From assembly GCA_902570125.1 (NCBI GenBank), contig CACFXK010000005.1, positions 1 to 64,000 of the forward strand: DNA of 64,000 nt, written 5' to 3'. Under the pieces are notes generated by a model. It saw only the letters and a program-made list of their open reading frames with translations, searched no databases and was not told the DNA's origin. The DNA is from an uncultured Pelagibacteraceae bacterium. GTDB lineage: Bacteria; Pseudomonadota; Alphaproteobacteria; Pelagibacterales; Pelagibacteraceae. Shown here one piece after another: positions 33,353-42,064 of the stretch. The number at the start of each line of letters is the position of its first letter. The stretch's first letter is position 1. Position numbers and translations under genes: made by a program.

Positions 33353-34516
33353 TTAGTAATCTACCTTATTTATAGTATTATCTATTACTATATTAGAAGT
33401 TACATCATTAATATCATTTAATCCTACTAACCCGAGTGTAGTGCTAGCTTCTTCTTTAATTATTTCCACAATTCTCCTTAATCCTTTTCTTCCATCAGCG
33501 CCCATCGCATACATTACAGGCCTACCAATCATTGCATAATCGGCACCAAATGCAAGCGCTCTCACGATATCACTTCCACTCCTTATTCCGCTATCGAAGA
33601 TTAAAGGAAAATCACTTCCTACTGATTTTCTGATTATTGGAAGCATATTTATTGCTGCTGTAGCACTATCTAATTGTCTGCCTCCATGATTTGAGACTTG
33701 AATTGCATCAGCACCAGCTTCCTTTATTTGTGTTGCATCGTCAGGAGACATTACTCCTTTGATTATCAATTTACCTTTCCATTTATCTCTTACTCTCTTT
33801 AAAGTATCCCAATCTGTAGAACCTCTACTTTCTTTTCTTTTAAAAATACCGTCTCCACTTTTAGATGTTACATAGTTCATTGGTTTGGGAATGCCACTGA
33901 GTAAAGTAGAAAGAGACCAAGTAGGGTGAGTTGCAAAATCAAAAAATTGTTTTGGACCTATTTTAAAAGGATAAGAGAAACCATTTTTATCATCTCTAGT
34001 TCGTCTGGATAGTACTGGAACATCTACGGTTAATATTGCAACTTCGTATCCAGTATTCTTAGCTCTATCCAAAAGTTCCATAACAAAATTTTCATCCTGA
34101 AATATATATAGCTGCATCCAGGAGTGACCTTCTGAAAGTTCATACATTTTTTCTAAAGTTGTAGTAGAAGCCATAGAAACACAAGTAGGTATATTATTCC
34201 TCGCACTTTCAGCAGCTAACATAGAGTCTGCTCCAGGCCATGATAAATTAGTCATTCCCATTGGAGCAAACCCAAATGGAAAATCAAATTCATAACCTAA
34301 TACTTTTTTCTTAAGAGATCTTTTCTCAACATTTCTTAAAACTTTAGGTTCAAGTCTAATCTGATCTAATGCTTTGCTATTTATTTCTGCTAATTTTTCG
34401 TCTCCAGATGCTCCATCAATAAAATCAAAAACTAATTTAGGTAGACGTTTTCTTGACAATTCTCTTGCATCTTTAATACTAAAAATTTTTTGACTTGGTA
34501 AAATATTATCACTCAT
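33353..34516 (-). CDS. FMN-dependent alpha-hydroxy-acid oxidase/dehydrogenase
   Basis: 387-aa member of the lactate/glycolate/mandelate oxidase family (FMN TIM barrel). Seen: PKLVFDFIDGASGDE at the N-terminus, PFGFAPMGMTNL, WMQLYIFQD, LIIKGVMSPDDA with the FMN/catalytic Lys, and the signature VSNHGGRQLD containing the catalytic His and Arg. It oxidises a 2-hydroxy acid to the 2-oxo acid. It has no membrane segment. It abuts the TPP gene (stop/start adjacent) and overlaps the S51 peptidase gene by 8 bases, strong evidence of one operon. Confidence 0.92.
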   Translation of the reverse strand: MSDNILPSQKIFSIKDARELSRKRLPKLVFDFIDGASGDEKLAEINSKALDQIRLEPKVLRNVEKRSLKKKVLGYEFDFPFGFAPMGMTNLSWPGADSMLAAESARNNIPTCVSMASTTTLEKMYELSEGHSWMQLYIFQDENFVMELLDRAKNTGYEVAILTVDVPVLSRRTRDDKNGFSYPFKIGPKQFFDFATHPTWSLSTLLSGIPKPMNYVTSKSGDGIFKRKESRGSTDWDTLKRVRDKWKGKLIIKGVMSPDDATQIKEAGADAIQVSNHGGRQLDSATAAINMLPIIRKSVGSDFPLIFDSGIRSGSDIVRALAFGADYAMIGRPVMYAMGADGRKGLRRIVEIIKEEASTTLGLVGLNDINDVTSNIVIDNTINKVDY

Positions 34517-35201
34517 TATTAATTTTAATATATTCTTTTAAATTAAGTTGTTTATTTTGATCAACAAAATAAGCATTATGACTTTCTCTTGAAGAATAAA
34601 CCTCAGTTGGTTTTCCGTCAATAAAAAGTACCGCAACTCCATCATCAACAGCTATACCATTTGGTAAATTTTTGTTTTTTATACTTTGTCTATATTTATC
34701 TGCTCTTTTTGCATCTGAATAATGGGGAGTAAAGCTTCCAGATATAAGTCCAACACCGTTTAATGTTTTAAAACCAGGCCCATCTGAATCTGTAAGAAAA
34801 TAATCAAACCAACATGCAGCCCCAGCACTTACACCAGAAAGAATTATTCCTGAGTTATAAACTTCTTTAAAAATTCCAAATAAATTATTTCTTTTCCATA
34901 AGTCGAGCATAAATTTAGTATTACCTCCACCAACATAAATAGCATCTAAATTTGAAATCCAGTTTTCAAAACCCTTAACATTTGAGACAAGATTGAAATG
35001 AGAAACTTTAAAATTAGTATTTTTAAATCTTTCATAGAATAGCTCAGTTTTTTTTACGTCATCATTACTAGCAGTTGGTAAAAACCCTATAGAGCATTTT
35101 TTTTTACTTATTTGATCTAAAAAAAATTGATCTAAATCGCTATCTTCATCATGAGTGAAACCCCCACCTCCAACTGCTATTATTTGATTTTTACCCTTCA
35201 C
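34509..35201 (-). CDS. Peptidase S51 family protein (peptidase E/cyanophycinase-like)
   Basis: 230-aa S51-type enzyme. Seen: IIAVGGGGFTHDED, IGFLPTASNDD, AIYVGGGNTKFMLDLW, the nucleophile elbow GVSAGAACWF with Ser125, and GLISGSFTPHYSDAKR, the His-containing segment of peptidase E relatives. PepE cleaves Asp-X dipeptides; other members are cyanophycinases or act on glutamine-like bonds. Cytosolic. In this operon, diverging from a dipeptide-type importer, it could split an imported conjugate. It overlaps the oxidase by 8 bases and follows the GcvT-like gene after 13 bases. Confidence 0.85.
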   Translation of the reverse strand: MKGKNQIIAVGGGGFTHDEDSDLDQFFLDQISKKKCSIGFLPTASNDDVKKTELFYERFKNTNFKVSHFNLVSNVKGFENWISNLDAIYVGGGNTKFMLDLWKRNNLFGIFKEVYNSGIILSGVSAGAACWFDYFLTDSDGPGFKTLNGVGLISGSFTPHYSDAKRADKYRQSIKNKNLPNGIAVDDGVAVLFIDGKPTEVYSSRESHNAYFVDQNKQLNLKEYIKINNE

Positions 35202-35214
35202 TAAATAAATTTTT

Positions 35215-36444
35215 TTAATTTGTGGTTTTAATACCAGGCCAAGGATTAGGTGCTTTAGGAATATTTCTATTTAGACCTCTAACAATTTCTCCTTTTGCAT
35301 CATACATTGGCAGTTTACAAATTTCTCCTTTATGTACTTTTCCATCAGTGCATTTAACATCAACAACATCTCCTGGTCCATTTTCATTATTATCGAGGTG
35401 CACAATACCAACTCCACAAATTTGATATGGCGACCAAGTACTAGAAGTTATTTTACCAATATTTTTTTCATTTATTTTAATACTTTCACCTTTAATAGCA
35501 GTTCCCTCTGCAACTCTAATCCCCCATGTTTTACATTTTTTATCTGATGTCATGAGAGCTTCTTTTCCAATAAAATCTTCTTTATCAAAATTAATAAAAC
35601 GCCCAAGACCGACCGAAAATGGATTTGTTTTTTTTGTAAAATCTTGTCCTGCAGATAGTAGACCTGCCTCAATTCTTCTACATCTAAAACCTGGAGTGGC
35701 AACTAAAATCATACCTAATTTTTCTCCTTCTTCAAGAATGTAGTCTCCTATTTTTTCAGTTTCATTTTCAGGTCGAAAATAAATTTCCCAACCTAACTCA
35801 TTTGTAAAACCACTTCGGCTTACAATTACTTTTTGATCTAAGATTTGTAATTCTTTCCAATCAAAATATTTCCAGTCATTTTCAGAAAATCCATCTGCTA
35901 TATTTTCTAAAAGTTTCATTGATAAAGGACCCTGTATTTGACTTACCCATACCTCAGGGTCTTTTATTTCAACATCCATATTTTTTGAGTGAGCTTTATA
36001 CCAAGAAAAAAGATCCCCATCTGCTTGAGCAAACCAATATTTATCTTCTTCAATTTTTAATAGAACTCCATCAGTAATCATTCCTCCATCGTGATAGCAA
36101 GCGAACTGGTACGAGCATCTACCTTTCGATATTTTTGATACATCTCTTGGAAATATATTTTGTAATAGCTTTAATGAATCCGGACCAGATATTTCAAATG
36201 GATGTTCGCCAGTATGTCTAAATATTATTTCTTGCCGTCCTTTCCAATACATTTCTTCAGGACTTACATTAGATAATTTCTCAAGTGTTAATCTTCCAGC
36301 ATAATTAGAATACTCAGGATCATATGGTAGCTCTTGGTAGGTTAATGGATGAACCTGAATTGATCTTGCAAGCTCCAAAGAGTTAGAATTTTCAAGGTTT
36401 ACAGGCTTTACTGTAAACCTATATTTATTGATTAAATCTTTCAT
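35215..36444 (-). CDS. GcvT-fold folate-dependent demethylase/aminomethyltransferase family protein
   Basis: 409-aa GcvT-fold protein, distinct from the DmdA-like one at 30104. Seen: EEMYWKGRQEIIFRHTGEHPFEISGPDSLKLLQNIFPRDVSKI, CYHDGGMITDGVLLKI, VSQIQGPLSMKLL, RSGFTNELGWEIYF, FRCRRIEAGLLSAGQDFT, and a C-terminal barrel (KGEICKLPMYDAKGE). The Asp in the folate site is not securely placed. The N-terminal layout somewhat recalls folate-dependent O/S/N-demethylases (LigM, DmdA types). It is the first gene of the minus-strand operon and lies 115 bases from the divergent transporter. Probable one-carbon transfer to tetrahydrofolate, substrate unknown. Confidence 0.8.
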   Translation of the reverse strand: MKDLINKYRFTVKPVNLENSNSLELARSIQVHPLTYQELPYDPEYSNYAGRLTLEKLSNVSPEEMYWKGRQEIIFRHTGEHPFEISGPDSLKLLQNIFPRDVSKISKGRCSYQFACYHDGGMITDGVLLKIEEDKYWFAQADGDLFSWYKAHSKNMDVEIKDPEVWVSQIQGPLSMKLLENIADGFSENDWKYFDWKELQILDQKVIVSRSGFTNELGWEIYFRPENETEKIGDYILEEGEKLGMILVATPGFRCRRIEAGLLSAGQDFTKKTNPFSVGLGRFINFDKEDFIGKEALMTSDKKCKTWGIRVAEGTAIKGESIKINEKNIGKITSSTWSPYQICGVGIVHLDNNENGPGDVVDVKCTDGKVHKGEICKLPMYDAKGEIVRGLNRNIPKAPNPWPGIKTTN

Positions 36445-36559
36445 TACTTCTTTTTAAATAATCAAAATACATCAATAAAACAAATAAAAAAGAACCATTT
36501 TCACTGTTGCTATATAAGTTGCTAATTGTTACCTTTTATTTTTTTAAAGAGAGGAAATT

Positions 36560-38047
36560 ATGAAAAACATTTTTAAATTGATATCAGTTTCATTGGTATC
36601 ACTATTTGTAACGTTTTCTTTAGCTAATGCATCAAGTGGAGTTTTTAAATTATCTCATGATGTTGGTTTTGGAAAAGATACAAATTTAGACGCAATTACT
36701 AAAGGACGACTGTTTCAGGTAGTAATAATGACACAGAACCGTCTTGTTAGAAAAGATCTTAAAGGGGTTACATCTCCTGAGCTAGCAACAGACTGGTCAG
36801 GAAATGCTGATGCAACAGAATGGACTTTTAATTTAAGAAAAGGTGTTAAATTCCATGATGGATCTGAGTTTGATGCAGAGGATGTAAAATACTCTTTGAT
36901 GAGAGTTAAAGATCCTGAAATTGGTTCACCTGCTAAGAAAAGTATGAGTGCAGTAACAGATATTGAAGTTGTAGACTCACACACAGTTAAAATGAAGTTG
37001 AATACATCTTTTGCAGATTTTCCACTTTTATTAACTGACTATAGATTAAGAATGATACCTAGCGGATCAGGAGATACTATTGGAAAAACAGGTATTGGAA
37101 CTGGACCCTTTATAGTAGAAAAGTTTGATGCTGAAGGAACAACAATTCTTAAAGCAAACCCAGATTATTGGGAAGGAGCACCTAAACTTGCTGAAGTACA
37201 TGTAATAGCTATCCCAGATGGTCAAGCTAGAATTCAAGCTCTACTAACAGGTCAAATTGATATGAATAGATATGTTCCATTCAATCAGAAAAAAATATTT
37301 GATAATAATTCAAAGTTTAACGTTTCAGTTATACCTACAGGAAACTGGAGAGGTATGGTGATGAGAACAGACGTTGCACCATTTGATGACGTGAGAGTAA
37401 GAAAGGCTGTCAGAATAGCTGTAGATAGACAAGAATTAGTTGATCTTGTTATGGCTGGAGCAGCAACAGTGTCATGTGATACTCCAGTTGCACCTTCAGA
37501 TCAATATAGAATGAATAAGAAATGTCCACCTCAACCAGCAACTGCAAAAAAATTACTTGCTGAAGCAGGTTATCCAGATGGGATTGATATGACAATTCAC
37601 GTTTCTACAAAAGAACCAACGTGGCCAACTATTGCTGAGGTTTTACAACAACAATTTGCAAAAGCTAACATTAGAGCAGACATTCAAATGACACCTTCAA
37701 AAAGTTATTGGAATGAAACTTGGATGAAAAAGGCTGTAGCAATGACGCGTTGGAATGAGAGACCTGCGGACAGTATTTTGCATGAAGCTTACCATAGTGA
37801 AGCAAAATGGAACGAGTCTTTCTATAAAAGTGCTTCTTTTGACAAAAATTTAGCTGAAGCTAGAGGAGAGTTAAAATTTAGCAAACGAAAAGCAGCATAC
37901 ATCAATGCTCAGAAAACTCTATGGGAAGAGTCTGGAACAATGATTCCTTACCACGTATCTAGACTGGTTGTCACATCTTCTAAAGTGAAAAACCTCGACG
38001 AAGTTGAGTATTTTTCAATTAGATGGCACACAGTTAGCGTTCAATAA
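36560..38047 (+). CDS. ABC transporter substrate-binding protein, family 5 (peptide/opine/nickel type)
   Basis: 495-aa periplasmic binding protein of the DppA/OppA family. Seen: signal peptide MKNIFKLISVSLVSLFVTFSLANA, then the family landmark TEWTFNLRKGVKFHDGSEFDAEDVKYSL, and GTGPFIVEKFDAEGTTILKANPDYW. Two Cys late in the protein (SCDTPVAPSDQY, KKCPP) match the family disulfide. A Shine-Dalgarno GAGAGGAAATT precedes the ATG. It starts the dipeptide-type transporter that diverges from the GcvT-S51-oxidase operon, so its ligand may be the substrate of that operon. Dpp/Opp specificity cannot be read. Confidence 0.9.
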   Translation: MKNIFKLISVSLVSLFVTFSLANASSGVFKLSHDVGFGKDTNLDAITKGRLFQVVIMTQNRLVRKDLKGVTSPELATDWSGNADATEWTFNLRKGVKFHDGSEFDAEDVKYSLMRVKDPEIGSPAKKSMSAVTDIEVVDSHTVKMKLNTSFADFPLLLTDYRLRMIPSGSGDTIGKTGIGTGPFIVEKFDAEGTTILKANPDYWEGAPKLAEVHVIAIPDGQARIQALLTGQIDMNRYVPFNQKKIFDNNSKFNVSVIPTGNWRGMVMRTDVAPFDDVRVRKAVRIAVDRQELVDLVMAGAATVSCDTPVAPSDQYRMNKKCPPQPATAKKLLAEAGYPDGIDMTIHVSTKEPTWPTIAEVLQQQFAKANIRADIQMTPSKSYWNETWMKKAVAMTRWNERPADSILHEAYHSEAKWNESFYKSASFDKNLAEARGELKFSKRKAAYINAQKTLWEESGTMIPYHVSRLVVTSSKVKNLDEVEYFSIRWHTVSVQ

Positions 38048-38055
38048 TAATTTTG

Positions 38056-38085
38056 TTTTACAGGCCTTTAAGTAGGCCTGTAAAA
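38056..38085 (+). terminator. Stem-loop between binding-protein and permease genes
   Basis: Perfect 12-bp stem TTTTACAGGCCT / AGGCCTGTAAAA with a 6-base loop, starting 8 bases after the binding-protein stop. The following bases (CCTCTTTC) are not a U run, so this is more likely an mRNA 3'-end stabiliser or weak attenuator than a full terminator. It fits higher expression of the binding protein than of the permeases. Confidence 0.6.
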
Positions 38086-38129
38086 CCTCTTTCATTTCTA
38101 AATAAATAATTTAAAATTTAAGTATTCTT

Positions 38130-39086
38130 ATGCTTTTTTTAATTATAAAAAGAATACTATTAGGTTTAATAACTTTATTTATTGTATCTTTAATCACTTT
38201 TGTTGGAACAGAAATTTTACCTGGTGATGCTTGTACAACGTATCTTGAAAGACAAGCATTTGGAGAGCAATTAGAAGCTTGTTATAGAAGATTAGGCTTG
38301 AATGTTCCTGCATATGAGAGATATGTATCCTGGGCAGTAAATGCTATTCAAGGAGACTTCGGTTATTCATTGAGTGGAGAAATGCCAATCAAAGAGGTTC
38401 TAGGGCCACGTATAAAAAATTCATTAGTTCTAGCCTCAGCTGCTATTTTTATTGGTATACCAATTGCTTTAATACTTGGAATTGTAACTGCTCTTTGGAG
38501 GGATAAATTGCCTGACGTTGCAATTTCAACAGTAACTATATTTGCTATGACTATTCCAGAGTTTATCAGCGCTACTTTATTAATCTTAATAATCGCAATA
38601 TGGCTAGAGTGGTTACCAGGAATTGTAATTGTTCCAACTGATGTTTCATTCTTAGAACTATTACCCAATATAATTTTACCAGTCATAGCAATTGCAATGA
38701 TTATGACCGCTCACATGGCACGGATGGTGAGATCAAGCGTCATCCAAGTTATGGCAAGTGAATATGTACAAATGGCAATATTAAAAGGTGTTCCATATTG
38801 GAAAATGGTTTTTAAACATGTTTTACCAAATGCATTGTTGCCAGCTATTAACGTTGTAGCTTTAACAATTGCATGGTTGTTAGGTGGTGTTGTTGTAACT
38901 GAAGTTGTATTTAATTACCCAGGTCTTGGAAGATTGGTTATTGAGTCGATTTCAAATAGAGATTTACCTACAGTTCAAGCATTAGCAATAATTCTTGCAT
39001 CTATATATGTTAGTATAAATCTTTTAGCAGATCTAATGACTTTGATGCTCAATCCAAGATTAAAAACTTTACAGATTAGAAAATAA
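38130..39086 (+). CDS. dppB: Dipeptide-type ABC transporter permease (DppB-like)
   Basis: 318-aa permease. Seen: N-terminal TM MLFLIIKRILLGLITLFIVSLITF, then LPGDACTTYLE and RLGLNVPAYERY (periplasmic loop typical of DppB/OppB), a central TM run, and the EAA loop EYVQMAILKGVPYWKMVFKHVLPNALLPAINVV. Membrane partner of the following DppC-type protein (1-base gap). It follows the stem-loop by 44 bases. Confidence 0.93.
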   Translation: MLFLIIKRILLGLITLFIVSLITFVGTEILPGDACTTYLERQAFGEQLEACYRRLGLNVPAYERYVSWAVNAIQGDFGYSLSGEMPIKEVLGPRIKNSLVLASAAIFIGIPIALILGIVTALWRDKLPDVAISTVTIFAMTIPEFISATLLILIIAIWLEWLPGIVIVPTDVSFLELLPNIILPVIAIAMIMTAHMARMVRSSVIQVMASEYVQMAILKGVPYWKMVFKHVLPNALLPAINVVALTIAWLLGGVVVTEVVFNYPGLGRLVIESISNRDLPTVQALAIILASIYVSINLLADLMTLMLNPRLKTLQIRK

Positions 39087-39087
39087 T

Positions 39088-39981
39088 ATGAAATTAGATA
39101 ATATTTATCAGGAAGAAAAGAAAAGTAATTTCGCAAAGGTCTCGGAGATAATAATTACAATGGCCTCACGACCGTCAGGATTTATTGGGTTAAGTATATT
39201 GATTTTCCACGTAATTCTTGCATTTATTAGTCCTTATATTGCGCCATATGATTTTAAAGCAATAAACCCCACTTTAATGTTACAGGCTCCTTCGGCTGAG
39301 TATTGGTTTGGAACTGATGATCTTGGAAGAGATGTTTTTACCAGAACAATTTTAGGTGGAAGAACAGCTTTAACAATTACTTTCTTTGGATCTTTAATAG
39401 CACTACTTTGGGGTGGTCTATTAGGAATTTTTTGTGGACTGGTTGGTGGAAAAACTGACGATATAGTGATGAGAATTGTTGATGCATTTTTATCTATACC
39501 GTGGATATTAGCAATGTTGTTAATTGTATCTTTGTTGGGTACATCAACTGAAGTATTGATACCTGCTTTAGGTTTTTTTTATGGTAAAGGAATTGTAAGA
39601 GTAGCAAGAGCTGCAACCCATGATGTTATTGCAAAAGACTTTATTGTGTCCGCTAGAGCAAGAGGTCATAGTAATTTTTCAATAATATGGAATGAGATAA
39701 TTCCAAATGTAAGAGATGCAATTTTAGTGGAAGGTGCAATGAGATGGTCATGGATGCTACTTGGCTTTAGTTCTTTGTCATTTCTAGGTTTTGGTGTTAG
39801 TCCTCCAACTCCAGATTGGGGATTGATGATATCAAATGCGAGAGGCTTAATGTCTTTTGCTTATTGGTCAGTTATAGCTCCAATTGTTGGTTTAAGCAGC
39901 TTAATAATTGGCATCAATTTGACAGCTGATGCTTTTGCTAAAGCATTAGGTATAGATAGATCAACAAAAGCGCCTGTTTAA
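39088..39981 (+). CDS. dppC: Dipeptide-type ABC transporter permease (DppC-like)
   Basis: 297-aa permease. Seen: cytosolic N-terminus, TM at about 33-55, PTLMLQAPSAEYWFGTDDLGRDVFTRTILGGRTAL (the GTDxLGRDxxSR landmark of DppC/OppC), and EAA loop KDFIVSARARGHSNFSIIWNEIIPNV. With DppB it makes the channel; the fused ATPase gene begins 1 base after its stop. Confidence 0.94.
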   Translation: MKLDNIYQEEKKSNFAKVSEIIITMASRPSGFIGLSILIFHVILAFISPYIAPYDFKAINPTLMLQAPSAEYWFGTDDLGRDVFTRTILGGRTALTITFFGSLIALLWGGLLGIFCGLVGGKTDDIVMRIVDAFLSIPWILAMLLIVSLLGTSTEVLIPALGFFYGKGIVRVARAATHDVIAKDFIVSARARGHSNFSIIWNEIIPNVRDAILVEGAMRWSWMLLGFSSLSFLGFGVSPPTPDWGLMISNARGLMSFAYWSVIAPIVGLSSLIIGINLTADAFAKALGIDRSTKAPV

Positions 39982-39982
39982 A

Positions 39983-42010
39983 ATGACTGAAATAATTCAA
40001 AAAGTAAAAAATTTATCTATTGGATTTAAAAGTAAAAAAGGAGAGGAAATTTTAATATTAAGAAACATTACCACAAATATTAAAAAAGGTGAAACCGTTG
40101 GTATTGTTGGAGAGTCTGGATCTGGAAAAAGTACTCTTGCACTAGCAATGATGGGATATGTTAAGCATGGACTCTATACAATTGGAGGAGAATGTGAATT
40201 CAATTCATCAAATCTTTTAAAAATGAAAAATAGAGATTTGGAAAAAATCAGAGGTAGAAAAATTGCAATGATACCTCAAAATGCAGGGCAGGCATTGACA
40301 CCAAATTTAAAAATTGGTTACCAAATTGATGAGGCATTACAGTTGCATTCTGATTTAAAGGAGGAGGAAAGAGAGCAAAAAATCTCTGAATTGTTGAATA
40401 AAGTAAGACTTCCTTCACCAGAAACAATTGCTCTTCGATATCCTCATGAACTTTCAGGGGGACAACAACAAAGAGTTGCTGTTGCAATGGCATTAGCTGG
40501 AACTCCTGACCTTTTACTATTGGATGAACCTACTACTGGCTTAGATGTAACAACACAAGCTCACGTCTTAGAACTGCTAAATTTCATTGCTAAAGACACT
40601 GGAACATCAATGGTTTATGTGAGCCATGACTTAGGAGCAATAGCTCAAGTAAGTGACCGTATTATTGTAATGTACTCCGGTGAAATAGTTTTAGAGGGAC
40701 CCTCAAGAGATATTCTTAAAAAACCAATTCATCCGTATACCTATGGTTTGCTTAAATCTATACCAAAATTATCACTAGCAGGACTTCCGCAATCAATGCC
40801 TGGTAGCCAACCTCAACCTGGAACAATGCATAGAGGCTGTAGTTTCTTTGATAGGTGCGATTTTTCAGAGGAAAAATGTAAAAATAACTCTCCTCAACTT
40901 GAGTACTTAAAAGAATTAAATACTAGTGTGAGGTGTTTTAATCATAAGAGTTTAATGAATGACAGTCACGTTAATCAAACCGTTAACAAAATTAAGACGA
41001 GTTTTCTGGATAAAGAAATATTAAACCTTTCAGAAGTTTCAATAAGTTACGCTAAGCAAAAAATTTTAGATCAAGTGCTAAATAGAATTTCTGACGACAA
41101 CCCAACTGTTAAAGATATAAATATTAATATTAAGAAGGGTGAAACTATAGCTCTTGTTGGAGAGTCAGGTAGTGGAAAGTCAACAATTCTTAAATCCATT
41201 GCTGGGTTACTCAGAACCAAGGAGGGAATAATAAAATTTGACCAAGATAGAAATTTATCGTCTGACCTTAAAGAGAGAGATCCCAATGACTTAAGAATTA
41301 TTCAATTAATTTTTCAAAATCCTGATGAGTCTTTAAATCCAAACCATACTGTTGAAGAAATAATAGCACAACCATTAAAGTTATATTTTGGTTTAAAGGG
41401 TGAAGAATTAAAAAAAAATATTATAGACTTATTGGAAAAAGTAAGACTTGGAGAGTTTTATACATCCAGATACCCTAGACAATTGTCTGGTGGTGAAAAA
41501 CAGAGAGTTGCAGTAGCAAGAGCTTTTGCAGCTAAACCAGATATTATATTATGCGATGAGGTGACATCTGCATTAGATGTTTCAGTTCAAGCGGCCGTTT
41601 TAAATTTGTTACAGCAACTTAAAGAAGATTTTGGGACTACATATATTTTTGTTTCACATGATTTAGCTGTCGTAAGAGCTATAAGTGATAGAGTTGCTGT
41701 TCTTTATCAAGGAAGATTGTGTGAAGTGGGACCATCAAAAGATGTTTATAAATTTCCATCACACCCCTATACAGAGGTTTTATTAGGAGCAGTTCTAGAA
41801 CCAGACCCAGATATCAAGCCAAAATTAGTTGCTGAGGACATTGTAGAAGAAAAGCCACCTCAAAAAGGGTGTAGTTTTCAAGGTAGATGTTCAAGAATAT
41901 TAGGTGATATTTGCAAAAATGAGGTACCACCTTGGCAAATAACTAATAATGGGAACTCTATAAGATGTCATATACCATTAGAAGAATTACAAAAAGACCA
42001 GATTAATTAA
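39983..42010 (+). CDS. Fused dipeptide-type ABC transporter ATPase (DppD-DppF)
   Basis: 675-aa protein with two complete ATPase domains. N half (~1-320): Walker A GESGSGKST, signature LSGGQQQRVAVAMAL, Walker B LLLLDEPTTGLD, then a Cys-rich oligopeptide tail (HRGCSFFDRCDFSEEKCKNN). C half (~345-670): Walker A GESGSGKST, signature LSGGEKQRVAVARAF, Walker B IILCDEVTSALD, and a second tail (KGCSFQGRCSRILGDICKNE). The two tails resemble the Fe-S-like C-terminal motifs of DppD/DppF. Separate genes encode these in most bacteria; fusions occur in other alphaproteobacteria. No sign of frameshift at the junction. Confidence 0.94.
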   Translation: MTEIIQKVKNLSIGFKSKKGEEILILRNITTNIKKGETVGIVGESGSGKSTLALAMMGYVKHGLYTIGGECEFNSSNLLKMKNRDLEKIRGRKIAMIPQNAGQALTPNLKIGYQIDEALQLHSDLKEEEREQKISELLNKVRLPSPETIALRYPHELSGGQQQRVAVAMALAGTPDLLLLDEPTTGLDVTTQAHVLELLNFIAKDTGTSMVYVSHDLGAIAQVSDRIIVMYSGEIVLEGPSRDILKKPIHPYTYGLLKSIPKLSLAGLPQSMPGSQPQPGTMHRGCSFFDRCDFSEEKCKNNSPQLEYLKELNTSVRCFNHKSLMNDSHVNQTVNKIKTSFLDKEILNLSEVSISYAKQKILDQVLNRISDDNPTVKDININIKKGETIALVGESGSGKSTILKSIAGLLRTKEGIIKFDQDRNLSSDLKERDPNDLRIIQLIFQNPDESLNPNHTVEEIIAQPLKLYFGLKGEELKKNIIDLLEKVRLGEFYTSRYPRQLSGGEKQRVAVARAFAAKPDIILCDEVTSALDVSVQAAVLNLLQQLKEDFGTTYIFVSHDLAVVRAISDRVAVLYQGRLCEVGPSKDVYKFPSHPYTEVLLGAVLEPDPDIKPKLVAEDIVEEKPPQKGCSFQGRCSRILGDICKNEVPPWQITNNGNSIRCHIPLEELQKDQIN

Positions 42011-42064
42011 AGTTATATTTATTATTTTAAATTTCCATTTAAGTATGTTTAAATACCTATTAGG

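Noticed and set aside
36500-36535. Repeated GTTGCT hexamer upstream of the peptide-type binding protein gene, also seen near potD and before the FadN-like gene
   Set aside because: Hexamers recur often in this composition, spacing differs at each site, and no palindrome or shared distance to the start codon is present.
39983-42010. Two adjacent ATPase genes merged by a sequencing error
   Set aside because: The linker reads as ordinary coding sequence with no stop or start signals, and such DppD-DppF fusions are known in other bacteria.
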